Shown piece by piece: positions 18,235-23,657 of a stretch of DNA of 36,813 nt (within the stretch, counting starts at the first letter, position 1; each line of letters begins with the position of its first letter). The notes under the pieces are model-generated. The model worked only from the letters and a program-made list of their open reading frames with translations. It was not told the origin of the DNA and made no database searches. The stretch spans positions 1 through 36,813 of IMG/VR virus record IMGVR_UViG_3300037587_000536, one strand, 5' to 3'. The stretch comes from a virus. Both the position numbers and the translations under genes were made by a program.

Positions 18235-18484
18235 TGATCTTCGCCTGCGGGATGCAAGTCCATGCGTCCATCATCCGCTGCCAGGCTGCCATCTGGTTGC
18301 GCGGATCCATCATCGACCGCCACATGGCCATTTGGTTCTCCGGCTTCATCATGATCTTTGCAACTGCCATCAGGTTGCAGTTCGCAACGCCTTGCGGGGA
18401 TAAATTCTTCGGATTACTCCAGTCGATCGCTAGAGCCTGTTCGAGCTGGAATTCAACGTCTGCTTTAAATTGGTCAATGTTCAT
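18224..18484 (-). CDS. Met- and Trp-rich hypothetical protein with internal repeat, 86 aa
   Basis: The gene overlaps both neighbours by four to eleven bases and belongs to the leftward operon. The striking part is residues ~45-75, where a 13-residue unit is nearly repeated: KPENQMAMWRSMM, DPRNQMAAWQRMM, then DAW. The unit is P-x-N-Q-M-A-x-W-x-x-M-M, which suggests an amphipathic or coiled repeat. The N-terminal half is acidic and helical. I do not recognise a family. At DNA level the repeat shows as ATCATC-and-CATCTGG-type blocks at about 18260-18350. A regulatory or protein-binding role is possible but unproven. Confidence 0.6.
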   Translation of the reverse strand: MNIDQFKADVEFQLEQALAIDWSNPKNLSPQGVANCNLMAVAKIMMKPENQMAMWRSMMDPRNQMAAWQRMMDAWTCIPQAKINAN

Positions 18485-18669
18485 GATTTGGATTCCTGTT
18501 CTTGCTGTTGTGGTTGGTTGGCTTGCTCATACTGACAACTGCAGCTTCCATCCTGCGCACCACAAGCCATCCGCCGCTTGTCGTAGGAGTCGCAAAATTC
18601 AATAGGATGCACCAGGCCCATGTATTTCCGGTCGCCGCCGATGGCGCACTCTTTACGCTGTGTGTTCAT
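18481..18669 (-). CDS. Cys-rich small protein, 62 aa
   Basis: The ATG overlaps the stop of the upstream gene (TAATG), and its end overlaps the next gene by four bases, so it is embedded in a translationally coupled chain. Five cysteines (positions 8, 26, 36, 43 and 45) suggest zinc or disulfide binding, though they do not form a clean CxxC pair. The C-terminus is Gln/Glu-rich (NQPQQQEQESKS). No family is recognised. Confidence 0.55.
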   Translation of the reverse strand: MNTQRKECAIGGDRKYMGLVHPIEFCDSYDKRRMACGAQDGSCSCQYEQANQPQQQEQESKS

Positions 18670-18848
18670 TATCCCTCTCCCCGCAGAAACTGGTCGTTAT
18701 CGACCCTTACGCAGCTGATGTAATCGATATCCTCTGGCAGCCGGGCTATGGCTTCTTTCATGGTGTCCGCCATGATGAACAGGTAGCTACCGCTGCTGGT
18801 TATGAACTTCCACCGGTGCAGCTTCTGTTCGGCTGCTGGCGCGCTCAC
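18669..18848 (-). CDS. Small protein with GTG start, 59 aa
   Basis: This reading frame starts with GTG inside the stop of the upstream gene (GTGA overlap) and ends in a TAATG overlap with the next one. The gap between the two neighbours is otherwise exactly filled, which is strong evidence that it is real. The product begins MSAPAAEQKLHRWKF and has a mixed beta/helix pattern with one Cys, ending in DNDQFLRGEG. Its TSSGSYLFIMADTMKEAIARLPEDI centre looks like the small phage accessory fold that follows RWK-type starts. Function unknown. Confidence 0.55.
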   Translation of the reverse strand: MSAPAAEQKLHRWKFITSSGSYLFIMADTMKEAIARLPEDIDYISCVRVDNDQFLRGEG

Positions 18849-19189
18849 GGTTTATTCTCCACGTATTGGGTTAGGACTGATTCAGCAACGGCGATAAGGT
18901 TGTTTGACAGATTCGCAAGCCGTAGCGCAGCAGTCTTACTGAAGGATTTTTTGTGGTGAGGTTGATGCATGATCCTGCGAAGTGCATGGCGGAAGTATTC
19001 AGACTCCATCAGCACAACCATAGAATCCTCATCGGTGCTGTCTGCGTCCATCAACTCTTCGACGCGCTCACGGACCATCTCAGCCTGCGTGTTGTGGTAA
19101 GGCGCACCATCGGCATCGTGCTGGCCTGCGTGACCCTCTCGTTCGATCTCCGCTTGAGTGTTGCGGCATTCTTCGTTATTGTTGCTCAT
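18845..19189 (-). CDS. Hypothetical protein with repeated NTQAE motif, 114 aa
   Basis: I chose the ATG at 19189 (MSNNNEE) because AGGA lies nine bases before it. A longer in-frame version would run back over a hairpin and an unlikely start. The protein is hydrophilic and acidic in the first half, with the unit NTQAEIERE repeated as NTQAEMVRE about 25 residues later. Its C-terminal half is a helix-rich region with His residues (HQPHHKKSF) ending near VENKP. The family is not recognised. It overlaps the GTG start of the next gene by four bases. Confidence 0.55.
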   Translation of the reverse strand: MSNNNEECRNTQAEIEREGHAGQHDADGAPYHNTQAEMVRERVEELMDADSTDEDSMVVLMESEYFRHALRRIMHQPHHKKSFSKTAALRLANLSNNLIAVAESVLTQYVENKP

Positions 19190-19224
19190 GTTGTTATATC
19201 CTTTGTTGTTGAGACGTTGCCCCG

Positions 19225-19246
19225 GCCCCTTCGCTGGGGCTTTTTT
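19225..19246 (+). terminator. Rho-independent-type terminator facing against the leftward operon
   Basis: GCCCC and GGGGC form a five-bp stem around TTCGCT (19225-19240), followed directly by TTTTTT. This is a clean intrinsic terminator on the plus strand, yet all genes around it run on the minus strand. It lies in the leader between two minus-strand genes, so it would stop antisense transcription entering the early operon. On the minus strand no T-run follows the stem. Confidence 0.55.
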
Positions 19247-19448
19247 ATGTGCGGGTATAAGGCTCATCGTCGTAGCCATACTCGCCGAAACGACAGAGCG
19301 CACCAATTGCCAAGCCAATAGGGATTGACAGGCAGGACCAGACCAGCAAAGCCAGCGCTACCTTGCCGCCGGTGTCGTTGATGCCAAAGGCCAGTTCTAG
19401 CCCGGCGATAACGGCAATGATGATTGCCCATTTAGAAGCTGTTTTCAT
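19245..19448 (-). CDS. Small membrane protein with two TM segments, 67 aa
   Basis: The start is well supported (GGAGAGGTGA upstream). Two hydrophobic stretches, residues ~6-21 (KWAIIIAVIAGLELAF) and ~29-50 (VALALLVWSCLSIPIGLAIGAL), are joined by a short polar loop with GINDTGG. The tail is acidic and Tyr-rich. With two TM segments and short ends it could act in membrane remodelling or superinfection exclusion. It is not the likely holin, because the lysis cassette is elsewhere (36647-35701). The family is not recognised. Confidence 0.6.
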   Translation of the reverse strand: MKTASKWAIIIAVIAGLELAFGINDTGGKVALALLVWSCLSIPIGLAIGALCRFGEYGYDDEPYTRT

Positions 19449-19482
19449 TAGATCACCTCTCCGGTTAGTGCGTCGTTATATT

Positions 19483-19668
19483 CTAAAGCTGCTCGTTGTG
19501 GGCGTGAGCCAGGTTTTCTAACTCACCCGCCTTGCTGCAAAATTCGCCCTCGCCATAGCTAGGCGCGTCGCCGCAGTGCTGTCGGTGCATATTTTCAACC
19601 TTCATTCCTTCTATCTCAGCCTGCACTGCCAAGACTAGGGCTAGCCTTTTCACATCGTAATGTTCCAT
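19483..19668 (-). CDS. Small soluble protein, 61 aa
   Basis: The ATG follows the stop of the upstream zinc-finger gene with no gap. The protein is helical in its first half (VKRLALVLAVQAEIEGMK) and carries two Cys and several His residues (MHRQHCGDAPSY, EFCSKAGE, HAHNE), which hints at metal binding. No family is recognised. It belongs to the cluster of small genes between the sulfotransferase and the nin-like block, all with 0-40 bases between them. Confidence 0.5.
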   Translation of the reverse strand: MEHYDVKRLALVLAVQAEIEGMKVENMHRQHCGDAPSYGEGEFCSKAGELENLAHAHNEQL

Positions 19669-19821
19669 TTAAACCACCTCTCTGATTTGTGTATTGATGT
19701 TCCTGATCATGGCCAGCACCGGCTTCACTGCCTTCTTATGCTGACAGATTTGACAGGTTGCAAAATCGCGCCGGCGCCAGGTGGATCCGCAGTCGGCGCA
19801 TTGTTGGTTGCGATTTTTCAT
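19669..19821 (-). CDS. Small zinc-finger protein, 50 aa
   Basis: A clear zinc-binding pattern is present: CADC at residues 8-11 and CQIC at 23-26, eleven residues apart, forming one C4 zinc ribbon. The rest is basic (RRR, KNRN, HKKAVK), typical of small phage proteins that bind DNA, RNA or another protein. The frame lies exactly between neighbouring genes and its stop touches the next start. Function is not known. Confidence 0.6.
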   Translation of the reverse strand: MKNRNQQCADCGSTWRRRDFATCQICQHKKAVKPVLAMIRNINTQIREVV

Positions 19822-19823
19822 GG

Positions 19824-20018
19824 TTAATCCTTCCATGCCCATTGCTGCATGTTGTAATCCTTGAGTTCTCGCTTCAGCTCGCGCAGCACAGAGTTTTGAA
19901 CACCGCTCGACTTCAACCGGCCGACGATAAGTTTGGCGGCCTCACATACTGCGCGATCAGCAAGTGCTAGATCACGTTCAGCTTGAATTCGAACGTTAAC
20001 GATATCTTGATAATTCAT
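19824..20018 (-). CDS. Small helical protein, 64 aa
   Basis: The sequence is helical and charged (residues 5-30 QDIVNVRIQAERDLALADRAVCEAAK, then VLRELKRELKDYNMQQ). It begins one base after the preceding stop codon. There is an upstream GGAG-type site, and the spacing to the zinc-finger gene is two bases. It may form a coiled coil. No family is recognised. Confidence 0.55.
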   Translation of the reverse strand: MNYQDIVNVRIQAERDLALADRAVCEAAKLIVGRLKSSGVQNSVLRELKRELKDYNMQQWAWKD

Positions 20019-20019
20019 G

Positions 20020-20166
20020 CTATTTCTCCTTCAGTGATTCCTTCATAACCTTCAGCCGCTCATGCGCGACATCTGACGGCGTTCGCTTTCCCTTCACCAC
20101 TACGCCGGTAGGATTTGGCTTGTCCTGTTCAGGGCCACCAGAGACATAGGTTTTTGGCTTATTCAT
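20020..20166 (-). CDS. Small basic protein, 48 aa
   Basis: This frame begins at an ATG that overlaps the stop of the sulfotransferase-like gene by three bases and ends two bases before the next start. The product is Lys-, Pro- and Gly-rich at its start (MNKPKTYVSGGPEQDKP) and becomes a basic helix (HERLKVMKESLKEK). It is too short for homology reasoning, but the coupling to both neighbours makes it a probable gene. Confidence 0.5.
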   Translation of the reverse strand: MNKPKTYVSGGPEQDKPNPTGVVVKGKRTPSDVAHERLKVMKESLKEK

Positions 20167-20768
20167 GATGCGCATTCACTTGCGTCAAAGTCCCATTGGA
20201 ACATTCTTTCCATGTAAAGATGTGCGGCACCGGTAAGCTCCGGCATCGGCTCCATCCCGGTAGCGTTATGCTTGTCCAGATAGATACCAAGCCGGTCGGC
20301 GAATTTATCAAGATCATCAAACCTATATACCTCCGTCCCTAGATCAGGGCGCAGGTGGATGTATTGGCTTTTCCTGTTCTCTGGCATCGGGTGACGAACG
20401 GCGTATTCAGGAAAGAACCGACCTTGGCATCCAGGCGGATACATTGCGTTGAATGTTACTTCGTTGTGCAGCAGCCAGCTTTCAAAAGATCGGTTAACGC
20501 TGGTTCGCATGGCGGCGATATAATCAGGATCGTAACTGCCAGACAATGATCCAAGGAATTTGTATAGGCTCCACATGCGATCAAGAGGGTTGCGAACAAC
20601 GCCGACCCGCTCCCATCTGTCGTAAGCCTGTGGCACTCCATCGGCTTCCATGTGGCGATACAGCATCATCGCCTTCGGGTATTTATCCATCAAAGCACGC
20701 TTGGTAGATCCTGATCCGGTTCGTGGTGTCAGAATTACCACGGTTTCAATCTCTGGCACAATTATCAT
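20163..20768 (-). CDS. Sulfotransferase-like protein, 201 aa
   Basis: Residues 14-22 (TPRTGSGST) match the loop that holds the 5'-phosphosulfate of PAPS, with the Arg16-Thr17-Gly18 signature. Residues 58-69 (VRNPLDRMWSLY) match the 3'-phosphate element (R59, S67) of sulfotransferases. Between them lies a YRHMEADG stretch. The length suits a minimal sulfotransferase fold. It starts right after the stop of the replication-type gene and overlaps the next gene. What it modifies is not visible: a host polysaccharide, a nucleotide or a phage product are possible. A role in the early operon, away from surface-modification genes, is unusual. Kinase folds with similar P-loops are less likely, as no Walker A GKT/S is present. 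Confidence 0.7.
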   Translation of the reverse strand: MIIVPEIETVVILTPRTGSGSTKRALMDKYPKAMMLYRHMEADGVPQAYDRWERVGVVRNPLDRMWSLYKFLGSLSGSYDPDYIAAMRTSVNRSFESWLLHNEVTFNAMYPPGCQGRFFPEYAVRHPMPENRKSQYIHLRPDLGTEVYRFDDLDKFADRLGIYLDKHNATGMEPMPELTGAAHLYMERMFQWDFDASECAS

Positions 20769-21419
20769 TTATGATTTCTCCAATCTTCCAATGCCGCGCG
20801 CTATCTCAGCAACCTGTGTGGTTCCAGTGCTGGCGGTGGATTGTTCTTGATAAGGCGCCTCCAGCAACTCCTGATGGCGCTTGGTGCCGGTTACGTGCGC
20901 AATACGTGCTACCAGTGCCTCACGGTTAAGCGGCGCGGCCAGGCCCATATAGAACGGCTGACAGGGGTCAACGCCATGCTTGATCATGATGGTTATCTGG
21001 TGATCGGTGTATTCCCCGGCGGCTGCGGCGACCTTCCAAGCTGGCAGCAGCTGCAGGACTTCCTCGGCGCGTTGCTTCAGGTCGAAGCTGTTGAGGCGGT
21101 TCAGATCCCAGCTGCCGATGTGAATCTTAGCCATGATGCCAAGAGGGGTTTCAGCCAGCTTTGCGGCAGCGACGATTTGATCGACTTTGATCTCGCCGCC
21201 CTCAAGGTGCAGGATCAAATCAGCAGCCTTCGGGTAGAACTTGCCGCCGGTCGGGTGCTGGATATGGGCGTTGACAGCATCGCCGATAGATTCGATCGGG
21301 AACCGCTCCAGGGCGCTGAAGTAGATCTTGACCGCCATCGGTGACAGCGGGTCACGCTGGTAATACTCAGACAGTGAATCAAGTACCTTGCTGAATTGCG
21401 CCAGGTCAGTATCAATCAT
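20769..21419 (-). CDS. Replication gene in lambda-P position (helicase-loader-like), 216 aa
   Basis: The N-terminal half (FSKVLDSLSEYYQRDPLSPMAVKIYFSALERFP) and the following HPTGGKFYPKAADLI motif match phage replication-associated proteins placed downstream of O-like initiators, often grouped with DUF6475-type proteins or called P-like. It overlaps the upstream initiator gene by eight bases. No ATPase P-loop is seen, as in lambda P, so it is unlikely to be a DnaC-type loader. A role in recruiting the host DnaB helicase to the iteron origin is inferred from position. The C-terminal part is Ser/Thr/Gln-rich and may be flexible. Confidence 0.6.
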   Translation of the reverse strand: MIDTDLAQFSKVLDSLSEYYQRDPLSPMAVKIYFSALERFPIESIGDAVNAHIQHPTGGKFYPKAADLILHLEGGEIKVDQIVAAAKLAETPLGIMAKIHIGSWDLNRLNSFDLKQRAEEVLQLLPAWKVAAAAGEYTDHQITIMIKHGVDPCQPFYMGLAAPLNREALVARIAHVTGTKRHQELLEAPYQEQSTASTGTTQVAEIARGIGRLEKS

Positions 21420-22257
21420 GCCGTGTTACCTCTCCGTCGATAAAGTCGCCTTGTGCTGGCGGTGGTTGGTCAATGCCTAACTCTCGGTTGCGGTCAGCGA
21501 TGATCTGCTGCCGCTGCGCATCTCTCGGGTTCATGCCAGCTACAGCCTTTGGTTTGACCCATTCAGCCTTGAACGACTTCCAGCCTCTCACTTCCCATTC
21601 GGTTAATAACTCGTCAAGCGTGTAGCCCATCGTCTGGCCTTGGGTTAGCTCTTTGGCCAAACCGTTAACAACTCGCTGTGTGATTGCCCCGCCTTTGTTC
21701 TGTCGCCTGATTCGCTTTATCTCAGCTATCTGATCATCAGAGGCGTTGAATGGAGAGAAGTCGATAGGAGTTTTAGCGGCGGTAGGCGCTTTAGTTTTCT
21801 TACCATTCTTCAATTCTAATTCTTCTTTACATTCTTGTTTGTGTACCGCCTCATGTACCGTCAGATGTCCGTCAGGTGTACCGTCTGCTGTACTGCCTGT
21901 TGTACCGTTAGATGTATCGCCTTCCTTCTGGTTGCCTTGGTAATCGTCGTAATTACATATAGTTATGACGCTAGTCAGATGTCCCGCCTGTTGCTCAATC
22001 ATGCCATCGCTCGAAAGCCGCTTCAGGAAACGTCGAACTTTTCCCCGCGACCACTTCCAGCGCTCTGTCATGGTGATTTCAGACCATCCAAGCTGACCTC
22101 TCTCAAGAGATACCCGCTGTCTTTTGACCATGAACGAACCAGGGGCGTGATTGGCGTTGAGAAAGATATCAACCCATGCCTGGCCATAAGTGAAAGGCTC
22201 AGCTAGCCACAATTCATGATCGGCTAAAGATCGGTATATTTTGGCCCAGCCCTCCAT
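21412..22257 (-). CDS. O-like replication initiator with winged-helix N-terminus, 281 aa
   Basis: The start WAKIYRSLADHELW and the following WSRGKVRRFLKRLSSDGMI (residues ~66-85) form the helix-turn-helix/winged-helix pattern of phage replisome organisers (lambda O and DnaD-like groups). Residues ~115-135 are a low-complexity tract of Gly, Thr and Asp encoded by 12-bp iterons, and residues ~140-160 are a Lys/Glu-rich stretch over an AT-rich tract. This is the same design as the lambda O gene, with ori inside. The C-terminal part (from ~165) is a globular domain that would contact the loader. It overlaps the next gene and starts two bases after the previous stop. Confidence 0.75.
   Translation of the reverse strand: MEGWAKIYRSLADHELWLAEPFTYGQAWVDIFLNANHAPGSFMVKRQRVSLERGQLGWSEITMTERWKWSRGKVRRFLKRLSSDGMIEQQAGHLTSVITICNYDDYQGNQKEGDTSNGTTGSTADGTPDGHLTVHEAVHKQECKEELELKNGKKTKAPTAAKTPIDFSPFNASDDQIAEIKRIRRQNKGGAITQRVVNGLAKELTQGQTMGYTLDELLTEWEVRGWKSFKAEWVKPKAVAGMNPRDAQRQQIIADRNRELGIDQPPPAQGDFIDGEVTRHD
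21781..21841 (+). other. AT-rich, strand-biased tract next to the iterons (candidate DNA-unwinding element)
   Basis: The plus strand is a run of T and C (TTTAGTTTTCTTACC, then TTCTTCTTTACATTC), purine-rich on the other strand and low in GC compared with the flanks. It directly abuts the iteron array on one side. In lambda the AT-rich part of ori lies beside the O-binding iterons in the same way and is where DNA first opens. Confidence 0.6.
21842..21924. repeat. Seven tandem 12-bp iterons, candidate replication origin
   Basis: TGTACC-type units start at 21842, 21854, 21866, 21877, 21889, 21901 and 21913. The spacing is 12 bases, apart from one 11-base unit where an A is lost. The best copies read TGTACCGTCAGA, with variants TGTCCGTCAGG and TGTACTGCCTGT. 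They encode GT-rich repeats in the initiator itself. An iteron array inside an O-like gene, next to an AT-rich tract, matches lambda-type ori. The protein bound would be the initiator encoded here. Confidence 0.75.
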
Positions 22258-22259
22258 AG

Positions 22260-22658
22260 CTACTCCTGCTCTATAACACGGTAGGCGATGATGTGATTAT
22301 CTCGATCAGATGACTCATGCCTCCACCAGCACGCCCCTGCCCCACCTTCGTTGCCCCATGACCTTGCTTGTGTTGGCTCCCATACCTCACCACCTTTAAA
22401 CACCACCTCAACCACACAGTCAGGCGAGACCGGCATATCGCCGCCTGTATGGGCTATATATCTAGGCTTAGGCAGTTCGTATTTTAAATCTTCGTTCAGC
22501 AACAACTCTTGGTCGTCGCTCATGGTTCGCATTGTCGCTTTGATTAAGTAATCGTCTCGCGCACCTAATTCATCTAGAGCTGCGTGGTATAGATCGTAAG
22601 GCGCCATCGGGCCTTTTTGCATGGTGTCGAGAATAAACTCCCTAATTGCTTTATCCAT
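22260..22658 (-). CDS. Winged-helix protein in CII position with phage accessory C-terminus, 132 aa
   Basis: I chose the ATG at 22658. It overlaps the stop of the regulator gene (ATGGATAA) and has GGTGAGAG just upstream. A longer form from TTG at 22676 is less likely. Residues ~1-60 look like a winged helix (FILDTMQKGPMAPYDLYHAALDEL, then IKATMRTM). The C-terminal half (VVEVVFKGGE, then DNHIIAYRVIE) matches the short phage domain that ends in an IxAYRV strand. The gene stands between the Cro-like regulator and the O-like initiator, where lambda has cII. There is no CII sequence signature, so transcription activation here is only a positional guess. Confidence 0.55.
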   Translation of the reverse strand: MDKAIREFILDTMQKGPMAPYDLYHAALDELGARDDYLIKATMRTMSDDQELLLNEDLKYELPKPRYIAHTGGDMPVSPDCVVEVVFKGGEVWEPTQARSWGNEGGAGACWWRHESSDRDNHIIAYRVIEQE

Positions 22659-22857
22659 CACTCTCACCGACGGCAATAAAGTCAGAGGCGGTCATATCAA
22701 ACACCTTCGCCAGCTTCTCGATTGATTCGCCGCTGGCATGAGGCTTACAGGCAAACTTGCTAGCCTGGTTAGCGCTAACCTCAAGCTGCTCTGATAGCCA
22801 GATCTGGTTCTTGTCGTGCTTGATTAATAGAAGCTTCACTGATCGTCCGATATTCAT
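22651..22857 (-). CDS. Cro/CI-type helix-turn-helix regulator, 68 aa
   Basis: Residues ~19-40 (WLSEQLEVSANQASKFACKP) form a helix-turn-helix of the XRE family, followed by a helical dimer-type end (LAKVFDMTASDFIAVGE). The size matches Cro rather than a full CI repressor with a C-terminal protease domain. It is the first gene of the leftward operon and sits 26 bases after the probable start of transcription, right beside the operators at 22914-22929 and 22940-22961. By analogy it would repress both early promoters or select between operons. An AGGA site lies eight bases before ATG. Confidence 0.75.
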   Translation of the reverse strand: MNIGRSVKLLLIKHDKNQIWLSEQLEVSANQASKFACKPHASGESIEKLAKVFDMTASDFIAVGESDG

Positions 22858-22889
22858 ATTGCGGTCCTGTTTTGTGGGCTATTGGTGAC

Positions 22890-22917
22890 AATATACACCA
22901 TCTTAGATAGTAATCAA
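22890..22917 (-). promoter_or_regulatory. Leftward early promoter (PR-like)
   Basis: Read on the minus strand, TTGATT (-35, 22917-22912), a 16-base spacer and TATATT (-10, 22895-22890) form a strong sigma-70 promoter. Transcription would start near 22883, about 26 bases before the regulator gene, and run through the replication genes. The -35 box overlaps the TCAAC/GTTGA dyad at 22914-22929, a likely operator. Confidence 0.75.
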
Positions 22918-22929
22918 CTTAAAGGTTGA
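22914..22929. promoter_or_regulatory. Dyad spanning both early -35 boxes (candidate operator)
   Basis: TCAAC at 22914-22918 and GTTGA at 22925-22929 are perfect inverted five-base arms with a six-base centre. The left arm covers the -35 box of the leftward promoter and the right arm covers that of the rightward promoter. One bound dimer could block both. The regulator at 22857 is the obvious candidate. Confidence 0.55.
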
Positions 22930-22954
22930 CGCAATCATAGTGAGGCGCTATCGT
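22926..22954 (+). promoter_or_regulatory. Rightward early promoter (PL-like)
   Basis: TTGACG (22926-22931), a 17-base spacer and TATCGT (22949-22954) make a sigma-70-type promoter that faces away from the leftward one. The start would be near 22962, leaving a leader of about 145 bases before the first gene at 23106. It drives the recombination and methylation operon. Confidence 0.65.
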
Positions 22955-22961
22955 TACTCAC
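22940..22961. promoter_or_regulatory. Second dyad over the rightward -10 (candidate operator)
   Basis: GTGAG (22940-22944) and CTCAC (22957-22961) are perfect inverted arms 12 bases apart, centred on the -10 box of the rightward promoter. This is a second possible binding site for a regulator. The sequence differs from the dyad at 22914-22929, so one protein may not bind both. Confidence 0.4.
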
Positions 22962-23014
22962 GCTTAGTACGAAAACATTCGACTTAGATCACAGGAACGC
23001 CAGAGGGCACAACG

Positions 23015-23032
23015 ATGAAACCGCAGGGGTAA
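23015..23032 (+). promoter_or_regulatory. Five-codon leader mini-ORF (MKPQG) before an attenuator-like hairpin
   Basis: ATG AAA CCG CAG GGG TAA lies in the long rightward leader with GAGGG spaced seven bases upstream. Its GGGG (23026-23029) can pair with CCCC (23045-23048), which overlaps the 5' arm of the hairpin at 23046. Ribosome position could thus decide which stem forms, as in classic attenuation. This is inferred from sequence alone. Confidence 0.4.
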
Positions 23033-23045
23033 CGCCCGCCCTCTC

Positions 23046-23061
23046 CCCGCTTAATTGCGGG
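23046..23061 (+). promoter_or_regulatory. Leader hairpin with TTAATT loop
   Basis: CCCGC (23046-23050) and GCGGG (23057-23061) form a five-bp stem around TTAATT, followed by TTTAT. The 14 bases CCGCTTAATTGCGG recur at 23423, in another hairpin upstream of the next gene. It may be a weak attenuator or a pausing site. It is not a strong terminator, because the T-run is short. Confidence 0.5.
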
Positions 23062-23105
23062 TTTATGGGTAAAACCAAAACGACAAACCAGAAAGGTAGA
23101 TAGTG

Positions 23106-23408
23106 ATGAATGAAGAAGCAACGTGCGGCGCCACACCAGCATCAATGGAAAAGCATATGGGCATTCATAATGCAATCCTTGATATCAATTCAGTAATCAG
23201 ATCTTTGGATGAGTTGCTGTGCAGAATTCAAGGCCCGCAGCCTCCAGCCCCGGCGCAAGCCCCGTCTGCTTGCGATAATGAAGCAAAGGCGAGAGTAGAA
23301 CCACCACCCGCCCTCTCCGTCGTACTCAACGTCGCTGAAAACGATATCCGCGCAAAGATCGACAATGCACATAATTTGATCGGCAGGATACGCGACGAAT
23401 TATTCTAA
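23106..23408 (+). CDS. First gene of the rightward early operon, 100 aa
   Basis: I use the ATG at 23106, which has AAAGG upstream. The middle is a Pro/Ala-rich linker (GPQPPAPAQAPSA, residues ~43-55) between a short N-terminal part with two Cys (ATCGATP and LLCR) and a C-terminal helix (ENDIRAKIDNAHNLIGRI). This is a common layout for early phage proteins that regulate the host or antagonise a host factor, and it stands in the place of lambda's N-type genes. It has no obvious Arg-rich RNA-binding motif, so an antiterminator role is not supported. Family not recognised. Confidence 0.55.
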   Translation: MNEEATCGATPASMEKHMGIHNAILDINSVIRSLDELLCRIQGPQPPAPAQAPSACDNEAKARVEPPPALSVVLNVAENDIRAKIDNAHNLIGRIRDELF

Positions 23409-23419
23409 CCCCCCCCCAC

Positions 23420-23439
23420 AAGCCGCTTAATTGCGGCTT
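23420..23439 (+). promoter_or_regulatory. Intergenic hairpin, second copy of the TTAATT-loop element
   Basis: AAGCCGC (23420-23426) and GCGGCTT (23433-23439) form a seven-bp stem around TTAATT, followed by one more T. It repeats 14 bases of the element at 23047 and also continues as a similar 30-base block. A run of nine C (23409-23417) lies just before it. It may terminate weakly or set message levels in this operon. Confidence 0.5.
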
Positions 23440-23462
23440 TGTAGGGAACAACGGAGATCAGC

Positions 23463-23657
23463 ATGAAGCGACTCGCAATAACAGCAGCAGCCTTATTATT
23501 CCTGGCCGCGCTATCACTAGCCGGCAAATGGGATTCAGACGTAGCTGCTATGTCGGAGAAGGCATATTGCGAACGGGTTGCGCTGAAAGTCCATACGCAT
23601 TTCAACAAAGACATCGACTGTAACGATGCGAACGAAGGTGAAAACGATGAAGGATAA
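23463..23657 (+). CDS. Small exported or membrane-anchored protein, 64 aa
   Basis: The N-terminus (MKRLAITAAALLFLAALSLAG) is a signal peptide or a single TM anchor. The rest is hydrophilic with two Cys (residues ~36 and 53) that could bond, and it ends acidic. The gene is preceded by ACGGAGATCAGC and overlaps the next gene by eleven bases. Functions seen for such early phage membrane proteins include superinfection exclusion and host inhibition, but nothing here shows which. Confidence 0.55.
   Translation: MKRLAITAAALLFLAALSLAGKWDSDVAAMSEKAYCERVALKVHTHFNKDIDCNDANEGENDEG

Noticed and set aside
17345-18605. Plus-strand frames of 117 and 160 codons opposite the Ref and DUF1367 genes
   Set aside because: They lie against well-supported minus-strand genes that overlap one another. 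Their proteins are Cys/Arg-rich and look like antisense translation.
18953-19321. Plus-strand 122-codon frame
   Set aside because: It runs through the plus-strand terminator at 19225 and opposes two small minus-strand genes with good starts.
23409-23417. Run of nine C between two early genes
   Set aside because: It may be a slippage site or sequencing error, but it lies in a non-coding gap after a stop codon, so no frame effect can be claimed.
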